Positions 35,001-49,300 of a DNA stretch of 64,000 nucleotides are shown here, in pieces. The DNA comes from Siderastrea siderea (lineage: Eukaryota > Cnidaria > Anthozoa > Scleractinia > Rhizangiidae): NCBI GenBank assembly GCA_964030785.1, contig OZ034977.1, positions 28,779,152 to 28,843,151 on the forward strand, written 5' to 3'. How positions within the stretch are numbered: the first letter of the stretch is position 1; the number at the start of each line of letters is the position of its first letter. A program made the translations under genes and the position numbers. A model generated the notes under the pieces. That model worked only from the letters and a program-made list of their open reading frames with translations, searched no databases and was not told where the DNA came from.

Positions 35001-38000
35001 TCACTTTTTTTTTTAACGAACTGACTTCTCAGCATAATTCTAAAGAATAAGGGGTCGACGGAAATTTATATAGATTTATTGATAAAGAAAAAATTACTGA
35101 TCCTAAAATCTAAAGGGAACGGTTATCTACTGAAAAAGGAAACATAAAAGTCTTCTTTGAGGCCATGATTCGATGAATGCTTTAAATAGCGAAAGCAGGG
35201 AAATTCCCGGAATCAGCTTCCGTCTTTCAATGACATATTGTTTACGTGTCATGGCATGCCAGCATAAATTGCTGGCTTTCAAACCTCGCTAGTATCTTCC
35301 TCCTTGCGCTCAACGAAGATCGGAAGTTAACTCCATTAAATTCCTTGTACTTTTTTACACAAAGTTTCTTACAGATTTTGGCGAAGCAGAGCAACACTGT
35401 CAAAAAAAAGCTGGCATTTCACTGTTGAATGATTTAACCTCATTTGGCTCACCAACGAGAATATAAATAACACCGAATCGGTGACTTTCAAAGCTCGCTA
35501 GCATCTTCGTCCTTGCTCTCGTTGAAGGGATTTTTATGCCATTACATCCCTAATAATTTTCTACAACGCCTTTCATGAAAATGTTGGCGAATCGATGGTA
35601 AACCATCGAACCATGCTTATATTTAGCGGAAGTTTGAGACCAAAATCTGTTTGGCCGAGTGAAAACCCGGAGTCTGGGGCAAGTGACCACCAAAAGAAAA
35701 CTACAGAAAAAACTACAGAAAAAAAAAACGGGTATTACTAGACCCCGTCCTGACGGTGGGGTAAAAAGTTTTGTTAAGAGTATGGTTTTCAATCAGTTAA
35801 GTCTGGAATAAGATATAGGAATCAGGAGGTTTTACTAAGAAACTTAAATCATGCAGTGATATGAAGAGTAGAGTTTTGAATGGGAATTGACACTTGACAG
35901 ATCTAGGATAGGGTAGGTATTTTTCTAGCCTAGACTGGGGTTATAATTAGAAAATGCAGGTGATTGTGGTCTGGTACATTAACATAGGGTCCTGGCAGCA
36001 CAAAATTCACAGAGTCTGTCCCTGGGCACTGACATTACTCCTATAGTTTTAATACTTTCTAGGGAGGGAGAAGAATGGCGCAGAATAAGGCAATCCATTG
36101 CTCCAAAAATGATGCGTCCAAAAATAGTGGAGGAAAACATCGATAACTTTAATGCTGTAGCTGAAGATGCTGTTGCAAGGTTTGTTAAACTGAAAGAAGG
36201 TTGTGGACCACGTGATCACATCCCTAACTTGGAAAAGGAACTTAGTAAATGGTCCACAGAAAGTGAGTTTTCAGTCTTTTGTATGTTAGTTTTGCAGAAT
36301 TTGAAGGACACTGCGTCCCACCAAAATATTGAACCACTAATTAAATCTAGCCTTAAGTTGTATTACTGATATCCTGTTGCACAGTTTTATTACAAAAATG
36401 TACAACATTTAAGGTTTGGTAATTAAGGTATTACAATTAGCATGACAGATATTACATATTAAATTATGGTGGGTATTCCAATTAGCATTTAAATAACCTC
36501 TTTCCATATATTAAAATTCAGTCTTCAACATTAGGCATCATTTCGAGGCTTAGGGCAATAAACTCATATAAATCCTTATTACTCCCCCTAAGACTATTTA
36601 CTGCAGTCAAAGCAGGCCCAAACCAGCTTTAAAAAATCATTCACCAGCCACACTGTATTGGCTTGCCTGTTGTGATTTGCTAGCTTATGATTTGCCCATC
36701 GTGATCAGTGTCAACTGCCAGGAACTACAAATTAAAGTAAAAGCAGTGCAACTTTAGCTATCTTTATTGTGTGGGTATTTATAATAGTATTTTCAAGAAT
36801 GACCTCATTTCATGGGTGAATTTCCCTTCGCCATTGCCTGATCATGGAAGAGTTATGGCATGATTCATGACTCACCCAAAAAATTCAGGCCGGGTGTCCA
36901 CTCAGCTGCGGTGAAATCAGCTCGAAGAAATAATTATCATTTTTCAGGTATTGGAACCTTAGCATTTGATGCTCGTCTAGGATTATATGAAGACCCTCCA
37001 AAACAGGAAGCCTTGAAATTCATTGAGGAAGTTCAAAACTTCCTTATACTTTCTCACAAGCTTGTGTTCAGCATAACAAGCAGAATTGCTCAGCAGTACG
37101 GACTAGATATACCGACATTCAAGAAGTTTGTCAAATGCTCTGACTCCATGGTACGCATAGGGCGGGGTTTTGTTAACAAGAAGATGAAGGAACTTGAAGA
37201 AATGGCAGAAAAGGGGATTTATCCTTCTGCTAACGCTCAAGGTAGAACTCAAGATGTGTGATTGTCTGTAAGTTAATACAGCATTACTCTTTCACTCCTA
37301 CGAAGCTAAAGATATTGATGCTTTTAATTAACAAATATGCATAGTTCTAAATAATATAAATAAATACCACAATTTTCTTTGAAGGGTAATTCATCCTTTG
37401 GGACATGTTAGCTTGTTTTCTACGAATATATAACCCTTAATTTGCCAGGACGATAAATAGTAATTTATCACTGTTTTCTTTTTTGCCTAGAAAGTTGCTC
37501 GGGACTTTCCCGGTCAGTGCCTTGCAATTATAATTGAATTGTAATTTAGCTGTAATGGAATTTATCCTTGTTGTTATTGTTAAGTGCAGTTTTAAATCTT
37601 GGCCTTATTGCAATATGTATGGTATATTAATATATAAGATATCGGGAATTCCTCGCCAGATTTTTCCTCTTTAAAGCCTTCCATGCCATCTGGTGTCCTT
37701 TTTTTTCTTTTTTCTGGTGCCCAGTGTCACATATTAGGCTCTCTAACTGCTGTAAGTTATAATTATGGTTGTTTTCAACAAGGTCACTCAAAGTTGAGCT
37801 AAAAAACCTAATGGATTGTACAATGTCTGTTATGTATCTGAGGAGTTGAAAATTTAAGTCTGTTGATGAAATCCTAGTCTGTACATTCAAGCCATCAAAA
37901 TGTTCCCAGCTATTGACATCATCTTTCATTTCGGTATTTTCCATATTAATTAATTAATTAATTTATTTATTTATTTATTTATGAATTAATTAATTAATTT

Positions 38001-41000
38001 ATTTATTTATATTTTAATTTATTTAATTATATGTACTCTTTCTTTCCTATTCTTTTCTTTATTATTGTTGTTATTATTGTCATTATTATTAATTTTTGTT
38101 TATCATCTTAGGTATTTATTTATTGCAGTTGTAGACCAATGTGGAGTCAAACAATAATTTGGTATATTCAGCCTATTCGTGTTGCCATAATTTTCTTTTT
38201 TCTGTTGATTTTGATTATTTTAGTTCCATTGTTGACATATTTACTCACAAAGGAACAGTTAACTCCTGAAGAAGTAAATGGCTTGGCAATTGATGTGATA
38301 GCTGGTGGTGTTGATAATGTAAGTAAAGAGTTTCTTCCATGAACCCAGCAGGCCTGCAGCTATTTTGGGTAACACTGAAAACCGAACAGCACCACACTCA
38401 AAAAGTTAGAAACACCATGCAAATTGTACTGTGTAATGCTGACAGTTATTAATAATGATAATTTGTTATACTTAATATGTCTAATCAATTTGCTTTTGTT
38501 TTTTTTCACACTTGAAACTGTACTTAAGGGCTCAGTCAGCCAGGAAGGACATTATTGACAAACAGGCCGAAATTCGGAAATTGTTAACATCCAGTCTAAA
38601 AAAGAACCTGTAAAGACTGCTTCAACCTGACATTTGAAATAGGTTCTCGGTGTTTTGTAATTGAAAGTAAATTCTATCAATTGTTCCGGTGAAATCACTC
38701 CAGTGGTACAGTGGAACCCCGTTAATACGGACACCAAGGGGACGGGCCAAAATGTCCGTATTAACGGGGTGTCCGTGTTAAGCGGGGTCTCAGAAAAAAG
38801 TCACGGATACATGTTTTATCGATACAAAGACGAAGGCAAACGTCTTTACGGCAACAAAACATTGTTTAATTGTACTCTAATTGAAACAATTGCAAATTTT
38901 GAACTCTCAAACTAAAATTTATAGTTTTTACGAAAACCTCAACAACGTAATGATTCGAAAATTTCACAACTTAACTGTAAACAAGAAATGAAACGCATTT
39001 TAACAGCAACAGAACGTTTTCTATAAAGTTTCCTTGACTGGAACTCTGACCGTAACAAACTTATTTAAAGAAGTCAGTAACTTTGCTTTGTACGGAAGTT
39101 TTAAGCTTGCGATACAACCAAGCGGACTGAAGATGTGACAAAACTTTTGCAAGGCTATTTGCTGTTTCGGTTAAATTTTCAGTGGTGAGGTATTCTGTCA
39201 AGTCCTCTAGCATGGTCATTGCTTCTCTCATAGACTTGACTTTCACTTCCTTAGCCTGGGAATTGACCTCAATGAGATCGTCATCACTGTCTTTGTCTTG
39301 TCCCGGGTCTTGTGAAGACGATGCCGATAGATCGGAGAAAAATTCCTCCTCCCAATTGGCGCTTAACTCTTTACACGTTGGCAGAGCAGAAGTTGCTTCT
39401 AAGGCTTCAACTGCTGACGGTATATCTGAGCTAGACCGGGAACTCGCATCGCACAACAATGAATTCACCTGCGCCAGTTTACCTGATTCTAGCTCCTCAA
39501 ATGGATCAAACTCCCGGTGTTCCGCAGGGAATGAAACGAGAGATTCGTCTGCTGAAAGAAAACCAGCCTTTACAAAACATTTCTTGATAGTCGATTCTGA
39601 CACTGTTTCCCAGGCTTGGCCAATCCACCTAATGGCTTGTAGTAAATCCACAGATTTACACACCTCGGTGGCAGAGTCACAGTCATCTATTTTGCTGACG
39701 ACATGTGTCAGCATCAGTTTCATGTATTTGAGCTTAAATGTTTGGATTATTCCAAGATCAAGAGGCTGGAGTCTTGATGTACAATTTGGCGGAAAAAATA
39801 CAATCTTGATATGATCGTATTTGCCTTTCATATCTGGAGGATGGCAAGGTGCATTGTCCAGGAATAAAATAACATTCCTGTTCTCCCTTGTTAATTTCCG
39901 GTTTAGCTTGGACAGCACGTCATCTAAGATGTTAAAGTCCATCCAAGCTTTAGGCTGGCTAAAGTATGAGCAGGGTAGTTGAGACGTATCTCTGATTGCT
40001 TCGAAGCAACGTGGACTTTTTGACTTGCCAATGACAATTGGTTTCTCGCAATGGCCCGCTGCATTAACAAAAAATGCACACGTGATTCTTTCTTTGGACT
40101 TTTTCCCTCCAGTACACTGCTTTGATACCTCGGTCAGAGATCTGTTTGGAAGTGCTCGAAAAAATTGCCCTGTCTCGTCCATGTTTAAGACGTTCTCCGG
40201 GGAGTAGCCGCTCAAAATACTCGGTAGACGCTCTTTCCAAGATGATACAGTTTCTTCACTGACGCCCCCTGCCTCACCACTAACAACTTTGCTTGTAATG
40301 TTGTACCTTTTCTTGAATCTGTCCAGCCATCCATTAGACGCTTTGAATGTTGAGTCTCCAAGCTCTTCACTCGCTCGTTTGGCTTTTTCTTGCAGCATTG
40401 GTCCGGTAACTGGAATGTTCTTGGTTCTTGCCTTTTGGTACCACTCGTACGTTGCCTCGTCTAAATTTTTCATCGGCGATACTCTGGCCCGTTTAGAATG
40501 TGCATTCTTGTTTGCGCTGTAATCCTCTAGTATTTCATTGCCCTTCGCTAAAATAGACTGAATTTGAGATTTGCCGCAAACAAACGTCTCAGCAATTGCT
40601 CGCACTCTAGCATTTGGGTTTTCCTTTTTGTACTCAATGATCTGAACCTTTTCAGAAGCAGTAAAATCTTTCCTTTTACGCTTAGCTGAAGGACGTGAAG
40701 CCATGATGCAATGACTGTGGCGGCACGCTACAAGGTTCACGGTAACTTGTGAACACTGACAAGCTGTCACTTACAACTGCCGCAACTTAAACGAAATACA
40801 AAGGCACTTTCAGGTCTAATTAACTGGCTAATTACACCTCACACCTCACACTTTGGAATTCGATCTAGTCGGTTTCTCTTGAGAACTGAAAAGTATGGAC
40901 GATCACCGAACGCTGAAAATTTCTTCCTGGATAAGAGGATTTCATGTTTACAAGGACTGGTGGACTCCTACATGCGGTGAAATTTTACCTTTGCAACCAG

Positions 41001-43232
41001 AGCCAGAAAACGCCGAGGATAAAAACGCAGTCGCGGTGCTAAAAGAGAGTCGAGTTATTGGCCACATTCCATATCACCTCGCAAACACAAAAAACCGCAC
41101 TGGAATAGTCACTCATTTTATTTCAAAGCCTACCAACCGAGGATTGGTTGAAGTGTGTGGAAAGGCAGTAAATCGAGGTGGAGGTCTTGGTATGGAAATA
41201 CCGTGTGTCTATATATTTGATGGTCCAAACAAACACGTGGATTTACTCGAACAATTAATAGACGTCGATAACAATCCAGCAGTTCGAACAGAGGCTGTTG
41301 CTGATACAAGTGGCAAGCAAAGGACATCAAAGAGGAAGAAGCCTACAAGCGATGGCTACAGCAAAAGGCAAAGGAAGTAAAACTTGTGAATAGGAACAGC
41401 AGCCAGAAAACCATATTAAAGGACTCACGTACAAGGGCCGAACACTGGAAGTCACGCTATTGAACTTCTCTTTGTAATAAAATTGTTTTAACTCTTCAAA
41501 TTCTGTCATTATTTGACCAGGGTCCAATTAGCAAATAATAGTGACAGTACTGTAGCAGCTCTCGTAAGCTTGTAATTCTAGTGGTCCTCTAGTGTAGCAG
41601 CTGCTATTGTGTTTGGGGCTAGGGGTATTGTTCATATTGTTTGTTCTATTGTTTTCTCGAAGAGTAGCGAGCCATTCATGTGAGACCTTGCGAGAGCTGC
41701 TACATCACCCAATAGTGACAATGAAAATTAACAGTACACAGATACACAGTGTCCGTAAAGCGGGGTTGACAATGTATGACATTTTGTCACTCGGGACCCG
41801 GAAAAGTGTCCGTTGTCCGTATTAACGGGTGTCCGTATTAAGCGGGTTAATTTAAGAGAAAATGTATGAGGTTTTCGTCGGGACCAACGAAACTGTCCGT
41901 AATACCGGGGTGTCAGTATTAAGCGGGTGTCCGTAAAGCGGGGTTCCACTGTAGTATGGTGTGGTTGTGTTGTTAACAGGACCTCTTTTCATTAAGAACA
42001 AAATCCAGGGCCCAGTTGTTCGAAAGCCAATAAACGCCAATCCACGATTAAAAGTTAACTGTGGTTTTCATCTTGCTCGTAGAAAGTGTTTTTAAAAGAT
42101 AATTTTAAACTTAAGGTAAAGAAAACTCTAATTCAAAACTGAAGGGAAAAATATTTTAGAAATGCCGTTGTTGATTAGTAATATCACACTAGAATCAAAG
42201 TTCACGCTAATCCTGAGTTATTAGCTTAATCCATACTTTGAACAACTGGGCCCAGGGCTGTATCTGTTAAGAGTGAAGAGATAACACGGATGTTTAATAC
42301 ACGGGTTCACTGAAATAGATGCAAGAGGCCAATGTACCAGTACGTATTAAACGAATTTTGATAAGCAGCCTTAACCCTGAACTAAACTGCCTGATTTCTC
42401 ACTAGACACCAGATAATGTGCTTGGTTAAGTTGGCTTGGAAACAAAAGTTCTGAAGGTTATCATGTGATGCTGGTTTTTTTCTTTATCTTTGGGATCAGG
42501 TACAAAGAGGCTTAATTTACAAAAGATAGGTGCTAATACAGGGGGGAGGGGGAAGGGGGGGGGGGGGGGTGAAAGAGCCCCTTTGCACTTTTTCGATTGC
42601 AAAATAATGCATATTTTTCCCTACTTTTCCCTCTTCCCGCCCCTTCTTCTCCTGCTTTCCATACACCCCTCCCCCCCACACCCTTTACTCTCGGGCTCTC
42701 CCCCCTGTTCCCCTCCACTTACAAGAAATTTTGAGTTAAATTTATCAAAGAGAACTTACAGTGCTTCAAAATGCGTGAAACATAATTTTAACCGATTTAT
42801 TGACTTTGCAATTCATTCCTTCTCTTTATCATGCAGACATCAAATGCTGTTCTGTGGTTGTTGTACAATCTTGCAAGATTTCCTCGCATACAAGAAAAAC
42901 TTTACCAGGAGGTGGAAAATGTTTTAGGAAAAGATGGCGACGTCACAACCAGCAGTCTTTCCAAGTTGCCTTATGTCAAGGCTTGTCTGAAGGAGTCGAT
43001 GAGGTGAAAATATGAAGTAAATTGCCTATTTGTAAAGGGCTGTCTACATCTAATTGCAATAACGGTATCTGGAAGGTCAATTGGGTTTGATTTCTGTTGG
43101 GGGCTCAGATTTTTTTTTTTTTTTTCGAGAAAGATCTTGACAATAGTTTATCTTTTTCTTCATTAATTCATTTATTTATTTATTTATTTATTTGTTCAAC
43201 TATGTTATTTTTTTATTGTCCATATGAAAATC

Positions 43233-43322
<90 letters not shown>

Positions 43323-46300
43323 AAAAACCCAAATAAGAAAAATTTAGGCACACAAAATGCATTCAGGGATTCGTAGTGATGAAGGGCTAAAGCTAAACGT
43401 CTATTAAGTGGCTTGAGGATTATTGCAGGCCTGATCCATTCCTATTTGGCTTTGGTCTTTTGGCTTTATTATTTTATTTTATTTTATTTTTCATTTTTTC
43501 GTCATTAATAGGTGCCTGTAGGGCACCATCTTATAATAGTAACATGGAATTTTAGTCGTCGTAGGCTTGTCCAAGGTCACCTATTTTTTGTTTGGGGACA
43601 GGGCTAGGATATTGGACGTGTAATAGGACTGGCTCTTAGTGATTACAGAATTTACCACGACTGCAAAAAACACGACTTTTCATTGTTGGATTAGCTCGCT
43701 AGTGACTATTAAAGATACAAACCGTGAGTCGACGCAAACCGAACAAGGTGGCAGTTTTAATCCTGATTTCATTAAGGCATTCATGGACCTTTTCATTACA
43801 GGTTGACCCCTGTTACGGTATCCAATGCACGGATCTTGGAGCAGGATGTCGTGTTATCTGGATACAATGTTCCTGCAGGGGTAGGTCGTGTCCACTGGGG
43901 TTTGTTTTATTAAAGCGGAAAGAACTCGCTTTGTAAAATATTGCTTTACGTTTAATATGAATGGTCACACTTCAAGATTTCATTCACAGAGTAGAGTATA
44001 CGGTGTGATAAACAGTACCACAGGAAAGTACTTCTTTGTAGCTCTCGTCTGGAATTGTAACGCGAACGGCAAAATATCACATGATCATGAGTTTCCAGCC
44101 ATTTTTCACGTTCGGCGCTGTTTGCCGTAAACGCGATGCTTAATCTCGCTATTTTCACACTTTAGGATTTCATCTACAGAAAAGACTTACACTGTAAAAG
44201 TTAGAACCACCTGGTACATTCACAGCGGTCAAACGCAAAAAGCCACGTCACTTGCGGTCTTTTAGAGCCTTGAAGCTTGGATCAGTTCAAACGTTTTCGA
44301 GCGCGAAGTTCGTATGAAAACGATCCCGGCGTAGCCAATCGATAAAAATCGATAGAAATCAAGTGGTTTTTATCGATTTTTAACTGAAATCGGTAGAAAT
44401 CGTTAAAAATTCGAGGAGTGATAAATCGATATTATCGATTTTTAACGTTAAATATTTTAAGTTATATCTCTGCATAAATCCGGGAAAATCTTAGTATTTG
44501 TTACTCTAAAAGGATAAAGAGGCCAAAGCGCACTTTGAGAAACCGATAAAAGCCACCAACGAGCAGTTTTTCTTCATAACGCAACATATTTTAATATGAA
44601 AAATCATTCGGTTGCCTGCTTCTGGTCACAATGATACTGAACAATAACGTTAACGTCCCACGGGAGAATCTTCAAAGTTATTGAAAAAATGTTAGAACAT
44701 GGTCACACCCACTCAGCCAATCAGTGTCCAGCATTTCGATGCTCTCTATTCCATAAACTGTCTTAAATTATGTAAAGTGGCGGGGGCTTTGAAGCACAGG
44801 GAAATTGCGGGGTAAAAGTACAGAGAATTTCTGCATTCATTAGTGGTTCTATATAGAGCATACTAATGAGGCATTGTTTTCCTTTGTTTGGAAGCCTCAT
44901 TAGTATGCTCTATATAGAGCATACTAATGACTAAGTAGAAACTACTAATGAATGCACAAATTCTCTGTGAATATTTATAACTAAATCGATAAAAACAACA
45001 GCTTCAACAGCGATGTCAAAAAAACAACAAAATAAGCAATCTTGTAATAGCAAAGCAAAAAGCAAATCCAAAGAAAAACCATTACTTTTAATTACAGCTT
45101 TACATGAAATAAAAAATGTTCAGACCTTAATTGAAATAGAAGGACAGACTTGTTTCTCCGCGTTTGACGGACTACGAGTGTTGTACTTGAACTTCTCTTT
45201 GGTCTCTTGGCTTTCCCTGCGGGTTCCCCACTTGCTGGTGCCGGTGGTTGTAGCGCATCGAAGGCTGCTTTCACCAGTGTAAATCTAGTAAATCTTGTAA
45301 GGCAATCACTGCCTCGAGTTCCTCAATTTCCGTGTATTGGCTCATGGCTGTTTACGCATCAACTGCGGTAAACGGCGCGGTGAAGCACTCTCAGCAAAAC
45401 ATTGCAAGTCAAAGGCGTGTGTACAATAGCGAAAATATCGTAAACAAAATAGCAACGTGATTTCAAGGTGAGAACTAAAAAATTGAAATTCAAAAATACA
45501 ATCTGCACGCAAAAACGAAATTCTTCGTGGGTGTGACCATGTTCTAAGACGGTTAGACAATGAACGCTCGTGTCCTATGGGATATAGCGTCCCTCGTAAG
45601 ATAGAATGCCACTCGGCCTGCGGCCTCGTGGCATTCTATCTTTGCTCGGGACACTATATCCCATAGAACACTCGCGTTCATTGTCTAACCCTTACTTAAA
45701 CTGTAAATAGAGTCATGTTCTCCTCAAGACGAACGCAGGCTAATTGAAAAAAAGAGCTTAAGACAATGCAAGCAGCGTTCGGTAAACAAATAAAATTACT
45801 TCAAGTAAAATTTCTGCCAAGGTGACATTCATGATAACGAAAACGCAATAAAGACCAAATAAGTCAATAGTATTGCAAAGCATCAACTAATAGACCGTAA
45901 ATAATAATCAGGTAAGACAACAAAATCAAAAAAAGCCAGTAACGTCTCTTTTTTTCACTTTCCAGATCAGTCAAAATAAAAAGGTCATTGTCTTTATTGA
46001 AAAGTGTCCGGGTGAGCATTTGATTGGTGGAATGGATGGGGATTTTACGCACATTCTGATCGATCTCCAAGCTTTTGACGGGCTTCCTTGACTTTCTGAA
46101 CTAGTTCTTTCTTGGGTAAATTGGGTTTAAATATTACGCTGATTTCTCGAAGGACCTCCTTAAGCAGCACAATTGTCATACTCTCAGGAGGACCATCTTT
46201 CCTTTCTCGTCTTGCCCTCTCTTTTTCCCTGCTCTCTTGAATTTCTCTTTCCTTTACTAGAGATTCCAGTCTCGGCAACATTTCCTCAATTTTGGCGACA

Positions 46301-49300
46301 TCTTCCTCCTTAATACAGTCTGATCCGTTCACTGTATTTGTTTCTAGTGTCATGATGAGTGATTTGATTGGGCACCAAATATATCTCCTTTTAAGTTCTA
46401 GTGACCAAGTTGTATCCCCTCGAGATGCGACATGGGCTACGTCAATTAAAGCAGTGATTTTATCGCGTTTTGAAGTTTTCGTCCATTCAAAGATAGGATA
46501 TGCTGATTTCACTGATGGATTATTAAAATGGCGAGCAATTTTTCTAATTGGAAAACCGTCCTGCTCCAGCCAAAACGCAGCATATTGTTCAACATATACT
46601 CCCATCTCCTTTCGAACTGGTGATACGGTTTCTTCGATTTTTTCATAAAAGTTAAAAATCGATAAAGTCGTTAACAATCAAGAAAAATCGATAAAAAAAT
46701 GCGAGTGATATCGATTTTTACCGATCGATCGATAAAATCGATATCAATCAAATCAATTCTATTGATTTATATCGATTTATCGATTGATAAATCGATATCG
46801 ATTTTTATCGAGTGGCTACGCCGGGAAACGATGCAAAACGTGTTCCGGCAAACCGAATTTCACGTCGGAAAACATTGTACATGACAGTTAGTTCACTTTG
46901 AAGGCATATTCAACGTAAAAAGCTGAAGTTTTCAGAAACGGCGTTAAGTTTTGTGGTTGAAGTGAAACTTTGGCCATTTGTCTTTATTTCCCTTTGTAAG
47001 AAAATATGGCGGGAACTGCGCACGCGTAGTACGTTTGACCGCTGTGAACCTTGTGCGGAGTAGCAAACAATAGCACAGAAAACTACGTTACTTGCAAAAA
47101 TTTTGGGCCGATTTTAATTTCGGACAAAAATAGTGTCCGAAAATGAAACTGTCCGAAATTTTTAAGCGTCCGAAATTTTAGGCGTCCGAAATTTTTACAG
47201 TACAGTAAAAAACATGAAAGTACTTTCTTGGGCGACGCCATCACATATTCAAGGCCAATATACATGATATAGCTAAAATTCATAGAGATTTTGTGAAGGA
47301 CAAAAACATAGATAAATTCCATTTTTCAGTTGCTATAATTTCAATCTTCGATCCAAGCCCAGTTTTATGATTATTGTATTGCCATTGCCAGTGGTGCTAG
47401 TCCTCTGCTGCTTCATCATCAATCAACACAATTGAAAGGTCCTCTTCATTGTCACTAGCGTGTGGTTCTTTTTCATCTGTAGCTGTTGGTGACTGAGGTG
47501 ATTGATCAAGAAGCTCATAGTTCTTTTGAATAAGCTCTTTGAGACGAAGAAGAAGAAACCGCTTGCTGTCGTCAATTTTAAACGTAGCTCGGAGGACTAT
47601 CTGAAGCCCTCCCGTTGCAATTGGAGGAGGTCCATCCTTTTCATCCTCAAATGTTGCATCGAAACTGCCGAACTCTACCGAACTCTAGTTGAGACACTGC
47701 TTGAGAGTGACGAAAGCTTGATTGAATTTGTGTTTTTCCCCTCGGTGTGTCTATAAAACCTTGAGGGTGCAGTAAAACTATCATTTTCACAGCTTTTACT
47801 TCAGTCTTATTCGTGTTTTGTTGGGCGTAAATTTACTTTAGGCATGTTTCAGCAAACTGTCCGAAATTTTTGTCCGAAATCTGTCCGAAATGAGAGAAAA
47901 AGTGTCCGAAAATTAAACGTCCGAAATAAAACGTCCGAAATTTTTTGGAAGTAATGTACTAGTCATGTTGAGTAGCTTTCATTTGAATGTGCCTTTTGCA
48001 ACGAACTGTCACGTGAGTGATTAATTTCACCAAGAACAAATGAATAAACGCCGTGATTCCCATGAGTGAAATTGACTGGATGGCAAACAAACATTTGCCG
48101 AATTCATATTACGCCGGAAAACCGTCTTGAACGGGATACTCATCTTCAGACCAGTGCAAGCGGGAAAAACTCGTTGGGGTTTTCGCGTCTAATATGAGTT
48201 TTAAGACAGTTTTCCGTTTAAGACGAGTTTTTCGTCCTATTTTACCGTCGGTTTAGACGGAAAAATAGTCGGAATTCCGTCTGTGACGAGTTTTCGTCGG
48301 TTATTCTAATTTAACTTTTAAGAGATCGCACTCACAGCTGGACTTTGCAACCAGCAGGTTGTTCGTCTTTTCTCAAGTATTTTAACACTTACTACGTATT
48401 GACATAAAAAGAACAATTTTGCCCTCCAGTATAGTCACGTGACAGTTTGTTGCAAAAGGCTTATTGTCACACCTGACAGACCCAAATTTTTCAACCAACA
48501 TGTGCAGCACAATAAACAGAGGGAACCCGGGCAAGACGCATAGCTTAGCCTTTTCACGGGTCAGTGTTTCCTGGCGATTTCTAATCCATTTTATGGCACT
48601 ATTAGTATTTACAGCGACGTTGCCCTGCAACAAAATGTTGCACTGAAAATCGTTCCAGAGTTGTTACACGGCGCTGACTTCAAGGCTCCAATCATACCGT
48701 ATAACTTCACCCTAAGTAATGACGCTAATCAACACATCATTCGTGTTAACTGGCTTTGCACTGTCACTGGGTCACACCTACTATTAGGTTAATCTGTACT
48801 GCGGCGCAAGTTTTACAAAAATCTAATTCATCTTGCAGACATGGATAATAATGGAACTGTACGCTACCGCACGTTCGGAAAAGTACTTTAAAGAGCCCTT
48901 GGTGTTTAAACCCGAGCGATGGCTAAGAGAAAACAAGGACGAAAACCACGCTTTTTCCAGTCTTCCATTTGGATTTGGAACTCGGATGTGCTTAGGTAAG
49001 AAAATAATAATAGTGAAGTCGGATCCTTACTAAAGCGTAAAAGCAACGCAAAACGTTCTGTCACTCATGTTCAAAGTAGTAATCAGGAGGATCTTTAATA
49101 CATTCAATAAAGTTAAGTACAAACTGAAGCAATTACCAATCTGTGAAAACCAGCAAGACCCCCCACTCTAACGTGATGTAACTGAAGTAACAGCCTAACA
49201 TCGGACTCTGTTTTAGGGATTTGTTTCTCGAGTAAAAGCCTTCCTTTTTTGATCCTATTAACATAACGACATATTTCTAACTGAATTAAAACTCGTCGAT

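Larger units (their letters stand above)
38709..41951. mobile_element. Tigger/pogo-type DNA transposon, apparently complete
   Basis: The ends are CAGTGGAACCCCGTTAATAC at the left and, in complement, CAGTGGAACCCCGCTTTAC at the right. TA flanks both sides (38707-38708, 41952-41953). Several subterminal GTCCGTATTAACGGG-type repeats lie at both ends, plausibly transposase sites. Inside, a full-length transposase (- strand) and a HIRAN-like gene (+ strand) are divergently arranged. The whole unit is 3,243 bases and lies in intron 4 of P450 copy 2. Confidence 0.88.
44325..46825 (-). mobile_element. 2.5-kb element of unrecognised family with ATCGAT-rich ends
   Basis: The tips are CCCGGCGTAGCC and GGCTACGCCGGG, with AAACGAT directly repeated outside (44318-44324, 46826-46832). 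Just inside both tips are clusters of ATCGATAAAAATCGAT-type words, likely sites for a cognate transposase. The element carries one intact 210-codon ORF on the - strand near its right end. It also contains two internal hairpins, one at 44838-44966 around TATATAGAGCATACTAATGA and one at 45551-45690. It lies in copy 2 intron 6. Confidence 0.7.

Noticed and set aside
39182..39814. 210-codon frame on the + strand
   Set aside because: It lies antisense to the Tigger transposase, which has clear domains; this is a shadow frame.
43097..43336. Arg/Glu repeat protein
   Set aside because: Purely the translation of an AG microsatellite.
46292..46648. 118-codon + strand frame
   Set aside because: Antisense to the 210-codon ORF, which has the more protein-like composition (charged helix, balanced residues).
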